DNA of 50,082 bases from Amazonocrinis nigriterrae CENA67 (lineage in GTDB: Bacteria > Cyanobacteriota > Cyanobacteriia > Cyanobacteriales > Nostocaceae). Within the stretch, counting starts at the first letter, position 1. The number at the start of each line of letters is the position of its first letter. The position numbers were made by a program, and so were the translations under genes. Location of the stretch: positions 1-50,082 of the forward strand of contig NZ_JAECZC010000105.1 of the NCBI RefSeq assembly GCF_016056305.1, written 5' to 3'. Shown here piece after piece: positions 44,292-50,082 of this stretch. The notes under the pieces were generated by a model that was given only the letters and a program-made list of their open reading frames with translations, was not told where the DNA came from and did not search any database.

Positions 44292-45152
44292 ATGCCTTTT
44301 GGACCAGCTTCACGCTTGGGGGTCAGCCTATTTGACGAAACCCCTCCGATTGAGTCCTTACCCGGTAGTTCGGCAGAAGAAGCAGAATCAATTATTCGGG
44401 CAGTCTACAGGCAAGTGTTAGGCAATGCCTATGTCATGGAAAGTGAGCGGCTTGCTGTACCTGAGTCGCAGTTTAAGCGCGGCGAGTACAGCGTCCGTGA
44501 GTTTGTCCGTGCAGTGGCAAAGTCTGATCTGTACCGTTCTCGCTTTTTTGATGGTGTTCCTCGTTACCGTGCGATCGAACTGAACTTCAGACACCTTCTT
44601 GGTCGTCCTCCACGGGATTTAGAAGAAACCCGCGCACACAGCACTATCTTGGATACCAAGGGGTATGAAGCTGAGATTGATTCCTATCTCGACAGCGATG
44701 AATATCAAAACACCTTCGGTGAAAACTTTGTACCCTATATCCGGGGCTACAAAACTGAAGCCATTCAAAGCTTAGTTCAGTTTACCCACACCTTCCAATT
44801 AGTTCGCGGTTCTGCTAGCAGCAGCCTCAAAGGCGACCTAGCAGGAAAGAGTCCCAAACTGAATTCTTTAGTGATTCAGTCGATCGCCACTCCGGTAGTT
44901 TCGCCTTCTAGCAGTGGTGCAACCTTCCGTACACCCCCAGCAGTTTCTCGCTCACGTCAAGGAGTGGGTGCTACCTCCGATGGCAAGGTTTATCGCATCG
45001 AAGTTACCGGCTACCGTGCAAAAGCTGTCAATGCAGTTTCCAAGTTCCGCCGCTCGAACCAAGTCTTTTTGGTACCCTACGATCAGCTGTCTCAAGAGTA
45101 TCAGCGGATTCACCAGCAAGGTGGTGTCATTGCCAGTATTACAGCGGTTTAG
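44292..45152 (+). CDS. cpeC: Phycoerythrin-associated rod linker CpeC
   Basis: Structural rod linker that joins phycoerythrin hexamers in phycobilisome rods. 286 residues from ATG 44292, which has GGAG ten bases upstream; an in-frame TTG at 44268 is rejected. Residues about 35-165 form the phycobilisome linker domain (AESIIRAVYRQVLGN, with YSVREFVRAVAKSDLYRSRFF and IELNFRHLLGR) and the last ~55 residues form a CpcD-like domain (VYRIEVTGYRAKAV to QQGGVIASITAV). Length agrees with CpeC proteins of ~32 kDa. First gene of the operon cpeC-D-S-T-R. Confidence 0.93.
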   Translation: MPFGPASRLGVSLFDETPPIESLPGSSAEEAESIIRAVYRQVLGNAYVMESERLAVPESQFKRGEYSVREFVRAVAKSDLYRSRFFDGVPRYRAIELNFRHLLGRPPRDLEETRAHSTILDTKGYEAEIDSYLDSDEYQNTFGENFVPYIRGYKTEAIQSLVQFTHTFQLVRGSASSSLKGDLAGKSPKLNSLVIQSIATPVVSPSSSGATFRTPPAVSRSRQGVGATSDGKVYRIEVTGYRAKAVNAVSKFRRSNQVFLVPYDQLSQEYQRIHQQGGVIASITAV

Positions 45153-45348
45153 TTACTAGACTGAAATAATGCTGAATGCTCAGTTCCCATAGCTAAAGCT
45201 TGGGAATTGAGTATGGAAAAGATTTCTTTTTTCAACCTAGCTTTCACAAAGCTTGGTCTAAAAGTCTATGTGCTGAATTGATAGTGTGAGTGTGGCAGTA
45301 ACACGATCGCGAGAAGTCACAGCAGCGTTTTCCGAAAATTCTATTAGG

Positions 45349-45392
45349 AAGTTCGGTGGCTAAGCTGAACTTCGCTGAATCAGCGCTTTTTT
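45349..45392 (+). terminator. Hairpin plus T-run between cpeC and cpeD (terminator or attenuator)
   Basis: CGCTGA-A-TCAGCG at 45373-45385 is followed by a C and six T (45387-45392), directly after a stem AAGTTC/GAACTT (45349-45372). This is a good intrinsic terminator inside the presumed operon, 157-240 bases after cpeC. It would lower downstream expression. Another stem, TTCCCA/TGGGAA, lies at about 45184-45206. Confidence 0.6.
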
Positions 45393-45444
45393 ATATGTGC
45401 TTAAGCAAACCGAAAAAATTGAAGCATTTTAGGAGATAGTTTCA

Positions 45445-46194
45445 ATGGCATCCACTACAATTGTTGAACTGCGGTCTAACAGCGGTTTAGAGGACATCGA
45501 AATAGTGATTCGGGCAGTTTACAAGCATGTTTTAGGAAATCCGCATGTGCTGGAGAGTGAACGCTTGGTGACTGCTGAGTCCCAGTTGCGCGATCGCGCC
45601 ATTAGCGTGCGTGAATTCGTCCGCGCTGTGGCTAAGTCTAATTTTTACCGCAGTCGCTACTTTGAGTCCTCTGCCCCCTACCGCTTTATTGAACTGAACT
45701 TCTTGCACTTACTCGGTCGCGCACCCCTAGACCAAAGAGAAGTTTCCGAACACATCATCCGCACTGTTGCTGAAGGTTACGACGCTGAGATTGACTCCTA
45801 CATCGACAGCGAAGAATATCAATCAGCTTTTGGTGAAAATATTGTGCCTTACGAACGCGCCAAAAACAGCGCAGCCAACCAAAAGCAAGTCGGCTACAAC
45901 CGCATTTTTGCTCTTGATCGTGGCCCTGCTCAAGTTGATAGTGCAGTCAAATCTTCACAGCTCGTCTATGCGATCGCGGCTAATGCTAGCAACAAAATTA
46001 AGCCATCTTCAGCAACTGTATTTAGCTCAGGCAGCGAAAGGCAGTTCAAAATTGTTGTCACTGGCTCCAAATTTGACGCTCCCCGCCGTGTGAGTACAAC
46101 TGAATACATCGTACCCGCTAGCAAGATGTCCCCGCAAATTCAACGGATTAATCGCACTAGCGGTAAAATTGTCAGTATTACTGAGATAGCATAG
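45445..46194 (+). CDS. cpeD: Phycoerythrin-associated rod linker, CpeD-like
   Basis: 249 residues, 27.9 kDa class. The linker domain covers residues about 15-145 (GLEDIEIVIRAVYKHVLGN, with ISVREFVRAVAKSNFYRSRYF and IELNFLHLLGR). The C-terminal CpcD-like domain starts near 195 (RQFKIVVTGSKFDAPRRV to TSGKIVSITEIA). Paralogous to cpeC with a shorter N-terminus. By length it fits CpeD better than CpeE, but this is not certain. In Fremyella the operon has cpeC, cpeD and cpeE; here only two linkers precede cpeS. Confidence 0.8.
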   Translation: MASTTIVELRSNSGLEDIEIVIRAVYKHVLGNPHVLESERLVTAESQLRDRAISVREFVRAVAKSNFYRSRYFESSAPYRFIELNFLHLLGRAPLDQREVSEHIIRTVAEGYDAEIDSYIDSEEYQSAFGENIVPYERAKNSAANQKQVGYNRIFALDRGPAQVDSAVKSSQLVYAIAANASNKIKPSSATVFSSGSERQFKIVVTGSKFDAPRRVSTTEYIVPASKMSPQIQRINRTSGKIVSITEIA

Positions 46195-46204
46195 TCCCCT
46201 GTGG

Positions 46205-46294
46205 GGTGGGCACTGTCCACCTTGATGATCCTGTTCATCGGATCAACCATCAATATATGTAGACCTCTTGCAAAAGTATCTTTTTACAAGAGGT
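46205..46294 (+). other. Three consecutive hairpins between cpeD and cpeS
   Basis: GGTGG-N7-CCACC (46205-46221), TGATCC-N8-GGATCA (46226-46245), and ACCTCTTG/CAAGAGGT with an inner AAAAG/CTTTT (46263-46294). No long T-run follows, so processing or RNA stability is likelier than termination. Function inferred only. Confidence 0.5.
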
Positions 46295-46428
46295 AAATAA
46301 AGGTGAAAAAGGTATATAAAGAGGGGAAAAGGGAAAAAGATAATTCTTCCCCTTCCCCTTTCCCTTGTTGTTTCGTTGTTTTCCTTTTCTCGACTTCTCC
46401 AAGAATTCTCATTTAATTATTAGTCGTT

Positions 46429-46968
46429 ATGAAGATTAAAGAATTTGTTGAGCGTTCCATTGGGCGTTGGCGATCGCAACGCAGCGCCCATCACTTAGCT
46501 TTTGGTCACTTTGAAGCCATACAATCAGTCATCGACATCGTTGCCATTTCCCCAGATGACCCAGCAGTTGTTGACCTCTGCAAATCCTATAATATTGACA
46601 CAAATGCAGCTGTTTCCCCGTTTCGCATGACTTGGGACGGTCAATCAGACTGGGATGAAAACGAAGTACTCAAAGGTAGTTGTATTTTAGTTCCAGTTCC
46701 CGACCCTGACGACCCCAATCGCGGCAAACTCCTACGCGATCAAGGTTATGCAGAAACAATGGCAGCGGCTGGTAATTATTACTTGACCGAAGATGATACT
46801 TTTGTTTTAGTTACACAATATGACCGCGCAGCCGCAGAAGAAAAAATTTGGTTTGTTAACCCCAACGTCCGCTGTCGAGTTTCCCTAATCAAAACCAGCG
46901 CTGGTACAGGAATTGTGACAGCCTCTTTCTCATCAGAAATTCGACAAGAAATTAAAAATTCAAAATAA
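46429..46968 (+). CDS. cpeS: Phycoerythrobilin lyase CpeS
   Basis: 179 residues of the CpcS/CpeS lipocalin-like lyase family. It begins MKIKEFVERSIGRWRSQRSAHHLAFGHFEA, and later has GSCILVPVPDPDDPNRGKLLRDQGYAE and YYLTEDDTFVLVTQYDRAAAEEKIWFVNPNVR, the typical run of the CpeS subgroup. In Fremyella, CpeS attaches phycoerythrobilin to Cys80 (Cys82-type site) of beta-phycoerythrin. Third gene of the cpe operon, preceded by hairpins at 46205-46294. Confidence 0.9.
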   Translation: MKIKEFVERSIGRWRSQRSAHHLAFGHFEAIQSVIDIVAISPDDPAVVDLCKSYNIDTNAAVSPFRMTWDGQSDWDENEVLKGSCILVPVPDPDDPNRGKLLRDQGYAETMAAAGNYYLTEDDTFVLVTQYDRAAAEEKIWFVNPNVRCRVSLIKTSAGTGIVTASFSSEIRQEIKNSK

Positions 46969-47153
46969 ATAATAAACAATTGCCTGAGCCTCAGCCAAAT
47001 TGGTAACTTTACAACAGAAACCAATTGCATAACAATAAAAACAAATTTTCAGAAAATGTCTTGTTGATTTTCCACAGGTTAAAATTTTAATAAATACCTG
47101 TTCAAGCCGTTTTTAAGCATGTCTTAATTACGAATTAGAAATTACGAATTAGT

Positions 47154-47771
47154 ATGACTACTCCACTGCATATTTCTGAGTCTGAATCAAATGATTTAGT
47201 AACCCTGGCTCGTTGTATGGCAGGGGATTTTAGTAATTACAAACAGTCTGTTGAAAATCCTAAAAATTTCGCCCATATACATGTCTACTTTCGCCCCTTG
47301 CCGTTTGAGTTCTTCTCTGGCATTGGCTTTTATTCCGAGCAGGTTTACGACTATGATCTTTGGAGTCCCTACCGTCAAGGTGTGCATAGGCTGGTGGATT
47401 GCAAAGACCATATTTACATCGAAAACTACAGCCTCAAAAACGCATATCTTTATGCGGGTGCAGCGCGTGAATTAGACATTTTGAAAACAATTACAACTGA
47501 CTGCATTCAACGCCGACATAACTGCGCCATGATTTTCAGGCGAGATGGTGATCTGTTTCGAGGCAGTGTAGAAGGTAACTCATGCTTAATTGAGCGCAAT
47601 GGCTGCCAGACTTACCTAGTGAGTGATGTCGAAGTCACACAAACCACTTGGGTGAGCCTCGATAAAGGCATGGATATGAATACACATGAGCAAGTTTGGG
47701 GGTCAACCTTCGGGCCCTTGAGGTTTGAAAAACGAGAGAGTTTTGCCCATGAAATCCCAACTATCCTATGA
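47154..47771 (+). CDS. cpeT: CpeT/CpcT-family bilin lyase
   Basis: 205 residues. The family attaches bilin to the Cys153/165-type site of beta subunits or acts as chaperone. Visible are LVTLARCMAGDFSNYKQSVENP and HVYFRPLPFEFFSGIGFYSEQVYDYDLWSPYRQGVHRL, the conserved core, then NCAMIFRRDGDLFRGSVEGNSC. The final ~23 bases overlap the cpeR gene. A repeated ATTACGAATTAG lies just upstream of the ATG. Fourth gene of the operon, in the order S-T-R known from Fremyella. Confidence 0.9.
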   Translation: MTTPLHISESESNDLVTLARCMAGDFSNYKQSVENPKNFAHIHVYFRPLPFEFFSGIGFYSEQVYDYDLWSPYRQGVHRLVDCKDHIYIENYSLKNAYLYAGAARELDILKTITTDCIQRRHNCAMIFRRDGDLFRGSVEGNSCLIERNGCQTYLVSDVEVTQTTWVSLDKGMDMNTHEQVWGSTFGPLRFEKRESFAHEIPTIL

Positions 47772-48111
47772 CACTTCCTTGAAGAGTCTGGAGCGCGTTG
47801 AAGCAAGAATGTTGCCACCAGAAGCTCAAAAAAAGATGCAATGCTGGCTCCGAAGCCGCCATTTGATTTGTTCAGGTAATTTTTTCATTTTTGAAACAGT
47901 AGACTATAGTGCTGTGGAGCGTTTTTCAGAATGCGTTGTAGCTTTGGGAGGAACCATAATTTCGGTCGAACCGGTTGATAAATTGTGGATGGGAGATCAT
48001 CGCCAAGTTCTTCTATATCGCGCTAGAGCCAGTTTACATACGCCTTGCCATAACCTAAAGCAATACTGGATTAAATATGGCAGTTTTCGCACGCGATTTG
48101 ATGTGCAATAA
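47749..48111 (+). CDS. cpeR: CpeR, activator of phycoerythrin genes
   Basis: 120 residues from ATG 47749 (MKSQLSYDTSLK), overlapping cpeT by 23 bases; AGAGAG lies about 12 bases upstream. A 5' in-frame TTG at 47725 is rejected. The sequence fits the CpeR family: the core WLRSRHLICSGNFFIFETVDYSAVERFSECV, and IISVEPVDKLWMGDHRQVLLYRARASLHTPC. In Fremyella CpeR is needed to express the phycoerythrin genes cpeBA and is encoded at the end of the linker operon (cpeCDESTR), as here. No DNA-binding motif is obvious. Confidence 0.9.
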   Translation: MKSQLSYDTSLKSLERVEARMLPPEAQKKMQCWLRSRHLICSGNFFIFETVDYSAVERFSECVVALGGTIISVEPVDKLWMGDHRQVLLYRARASLHTPCHNLKQYWIKYGSFRTRFDVQ

Positions 48112-48210
48112 AAAGGGATTGGGGATTGGGTATTAGGTATTGGGGATTGGGAAAACTCTTACCCAGTCCCCAGCCCTCTAAAATTAAAGAAACTTTTGTC
48201 ATTTGCTCTC
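48112..48210. repeat. GGGGATT-type tandem repeats
   Basis: GGGATTGGGGATT and GGGTATTAGG-like heptamers fill the gap between cpeR and the HEAT-repeat gene (about 48116-48152). Confidence 0.8.
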
Positions 48211-48867
48211 ATGGAACTTGATCAAATCAAAACCAATCTGCAAAACTCCGATTTTAAATATCGGCTGGATGCGATCGCAGCTTTGAAAAATTATCCCCCT
48301 GAAGTGGCTGTTCCTTTACTCACCAAGCATATTCAAGATCCAGAATTTCTAGTGCGATCGTTTGTTGCTAGGGGATTAGGGAGCCATCAAACGTCTGAAT
48401 CTTTTGCTGCTCTCCTCCAGATTATGAAGTTTGATAACACTCCCAATGTACGGGCAGAAGCTGCTAACTCGCTGTCTTTATTTGGTAAGATATCTGCTTC
48501 CCATTTAGTTCAGGCATTTTTCATGGATGATCATTGGCTATTGCGCCGTAGCATCCTAGGAGCTTTGGTTGAACTGGAGTGTCCCGAAGAACTGCTTGAA
48601 GTTTGTGTCCAAGCAATACAGGGAGAAGATGCAACTGTGCAGGAAGCAGCGGTAGACATGCTGGGTAGTTTAGCTAGTTCCCGTCAACATCAAGCAGCCT
48701 TATCCCAACTCCTCAATCTCAAGAATTCAGAATCTGAAGGCATTCGGGTACAGGTTGCTTATGCCTTAAAACATTTTAATGACCCCGATGCTAAACAAGC
48801 CTTGGCTCAACTTCGACAAGACACAGATCATCGCGTCGTTGGGGCGGCGATGGAAGATTTGCTCTAG
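48211..48867 (+). CDS. HEAT-repeat protein, NblB/CpeZ-like
   Basis: 218 residues from ATG 48211 (MELDQIKTN); an earlier in-frame TTG at 48196 is rejected. It consists almost wholly of HEAT repeats of ~30 residues, e.g. RLDAIAALKNYPPEVAVPLLTKHIQDPEFLVRSFVARGLG, repeated about six times, the build of the CpcE/CpeY-type lyases, the phycobilisome degradation factor NblB and the phycoerythrin chaperone CpeZ. Its place directly after cpeR fits a phycoerythrin assembly role. Which subgroup it belongs to cannot be settled by eye. Confidence 0.75.
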   Translation: MELDQIKTNLQNSDFKYRLDAIAALKNYPPEVAVPLLTKHIQDPEFLVRSFVARGLGSHQTSESFAALLQIMKFDNTPNVRAEAANSLSLFGKISASHLVQAFFMDDHWLLRRSILGALVELECPEELLEVCVQAIQGEDATVQEAAVDMLGSLASSRQHQAALSQLLNLKNSESEGIRVQVAYALKHFNDPDAKQALAQLRQDTDHRVVGAAMEDLL

Positions 48868-49181
48868 TGAAGGGATTGAGCAACTGAGAAAGTTATTTAA
48901 TCAAGATTAACTACCATTAGCAATAAATCCTGCAAGCTCAAACCCTACATTCAAAAGCTGTATGCAGGAAACTTCTGCTGTCGTTAGGAAGAGTCAAAAG
49001 TACTTCTTGAGGAACTGGATTCCGAATTTTGGGAACCATATAGTGTAATTAACAATGATACCTTTATAGCAAATTGGCATAAATGTCTAGCATAAAAGTA
49101 TCATTGTTTACAGAAATTAATATTCAGGGTGCGAGAATTTTTAGTACCTAACAATTAACACTACTGTTGTTGAGAAAAACT
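48868..49181. promoter_or_regulatory. Spacer with a long perfect dyad
   Basis: AACAATGATAC (49051-49061) and GTATCATTGTT (49098-49108) are 11-base perfect inverted copies 36 bases apart, about 73 bases before the next gene's ATG. It could be a large hairpin, an operator pair or a remnant of a tiny mobile element. No gene is seen. Confidence 0.5.
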
Positions 49182-49385
49182 ATGGCTGAAATACCAACTG
49201 GTGGTCAAATGACCTGGAAAATAGAAGGAGCAATAGATTGTGCCTTACACTTACGGCATCATCCATCGGAACCTTGGCGTCCATATGAAGAGTTTCCAGA
49301 ATATTTTTTACCCGACCCTCGTCACTTTTCTAAAGGTTATGCAACCTTTCTTGCCTTGCTCAAAAAAGGTTGGAAGGCTGTTTGA
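49182..49385 (+). CDS. Small protein of unknown function
   Basis: 67 residues from ATG 49182 (MAEIPTGGQMTWKIEGAID). Rich in aromatic and proline residues (HPSEPWRPYEEFPEYFLPDPRHFS), ending in YATFLALLKKGWKAV. No family recognised. It looks like a real gene by composition, but this is not certain. A start at 49167 would add 5 residues. Confidence 0.55.
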   Translation: MAEIPTGGQMTWKIEGAIDCALHLRHHPSEPWRPYEEFPEYFLPDPRHFSKGYATFLALLKKGWKAV

Positions 49386-49545
49386 GCCATCTGTAAACTA
49401 AGCCATAACGTATTTAACTTGTACATTGAGACTGCTATTAAGAGGCTATTTATAAAGTAAATATGTCAGTAATAGCGTGTGTAGACTAAAATGTTGCAAT
49501 AGATTTTTGAGAAAAGTGATAAAAATCAATTTTTTTCAGTTTTTC

Positions 49546-49609
49546 CTAATGCACTATTTTAAGCTTGCCACGCCAGTAGTAGCGCGACCGGGCTAAAATA
49601 GTGCATTAG
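49546..49609. repeat. Perfect 16-base inverted repeat at the left end of the IS630-type element
   Basis: CTAATGCACTATTTTA (49546-49561) and TAAAATAGTGCATTAG (49594-49609) are exact inverted copies around a 32-base spacer. One arm is probably the terminal inverted repeat of the insertion sequence that starts here. The second copy may be part of a solo or nested end. Confidence 0.65.
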
Positions 49610-49633
49610 ATGTAGCAGAAACAGACAAAGAAA

Positions 49634-50082
49634 ATGGGACGTGGACGAACAAACAAGATTCGCTTAAGTGCAGAACAAAGACAACACTTGGAAGCGCTCA
49701 GCCGTAATGGTCATGCACCAGTGAAAAAAATTCTGCACGCACGTGTACTGATCATGTCGGATGAGGGTGAATATGGGCAGCAACGCTGGAATGACCAGCA
49801 GATAGGGGCAGCACTAGGATTACATCGTAATAGCGTTGCCCGCATCCGCTCATCATTTTTAGAGCAAGGAGAACAAGCAGCCCTCAACCGCAAGCCGCGT
49901 CAGACACCACCCGTGCCACAGAAATTAGATGGAGAAAAACAGGCGCATCTGATAGCTATATGCTGTTCACCACCGCCGGATGGTAGGACTCGTTGGACGA
50001 TGAAGTTATTAGTAGACGAACTCAAAGCGCGAAGTATCGTCACGCAAATAGGTCGTGAGACTGTGCGATGTACACTCAAAAA
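49634..50082 (+). mobile_element. IS630-family transposase gene, 5' part (cut by window end)
   Basis: The open frame from ATG 49634 runs off the window. It begins MGRGRTNKIRLSAEQRQHLEAL, has a helix-turn-helix WNDQQIGAALGLHRNSVARIRSSF near residue 55-77 and CCSPPPDGRTRWTMKLLVDEL near residue 116, the pattern of the N-terminal, DNA-binding half of IS630-type transposases. The DDE catalytic part would lie beyond 50082, so intactness cannot be judged. The element's left end is at about 49546-49610. Confidence 0.85.

Overview
The window looks like chromosomal DNA from a filamentous, probably heterocyst-forming cyanobacterium (order Nostocales) that makes phycoerythrin. The evidence is: frequent HIP1 octamers (GCGATCGC); gene-to-gene spacers filled with short tandem heptamer/octamer repeats of the CCCAATT, GGGGATT, CTCCTAA and CCCCTGCT type; chlorophyll synthase; the cytochrome b6f subunit PetP; and a phycoerythrin rod-linker operon with CpeS, CpeT and CpeR. 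Genus cannot be fixed from the sequence alone.

Layout. (1) 1-2129: repeat-rich leader, then pyruvate kinase with a C-terminal PEP-utiliser domain. (2) 2221-14681, all on the minus strand: a surface-polysaccharide cluster. Transcription would run from a Wzm/Wzt-type ABC exporter through a coiled-coil methyltransferase, four GT-B type glycosyltransferases, a GT2 polyprenyl-phosphate transferase, a large GT-C-like membrane protein, a small EamA-type half transporter and GDP-mannose 4,6-dehydratase. (3) 15054-19867, plus strand: petP, a Get3/ArsA-like protein with a degenerate P-loop, chlG, a small membrane protein and a B12-binding radical SAM enzyme. (4) 20188-25514: a three-gene ABC-2 exporter whose two permease genes are split by a small inserted repeat, a divergent RlmJ-like protein, and a DUF4336 protein. 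(5) 25576-32479: an HlyD/double-ATPase/two-permease exporter in the same order as E. coli ybhGFSR, with a divergent TetR-type regulator that has an extra N-terminal ribbon-helix-helix-like segment. (6) 32615-34487: a ParD/ParE-type toxin-antitoxin pair and argJ. (7) 34488-35660: a gene-free stretch holding two paralogous minus-strand small-RNA candidates and a 324-bp inverted-repeat element. (8) 35666-40421, minus strand: a tandem-globin/transmembrane/pentapeptide protein, a small unknown, and a histidine-phosphatase/membrane/EF-hand fusion. (9) 40955-48867, plus strand: RluD-type pseudouridine synthase, an orphan phycobiliprotein-like protein, an unknown, a CpcS/CpeS-type lyase, and the cpeC-cpeD-cpeS-cpeT-cpeR operon followed by a HEAT-repeat protein. 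(10) 48868-50082: a small unknown and the 5' part of an IS630-type transposase cut by the window edge.

How the genes fit together. The phycobilisome block supplies rod linkers, bilin lyases and the activator for phycoerythrin; the phycoerythrin subunit genes cpeBA are not here. The glycan block could build and export one polysaccharide, but the enzymes completing a GDP-deoxyhexose after the dehydratase are absent. The most unusual items are the two membrane fusion proteins at 35666-40421, the sRNA-like repeat pair at 34665-35082, the fused regulator at 31706 with its two palindromes, and the divergent RlmJ-like and Get3-like proteins.
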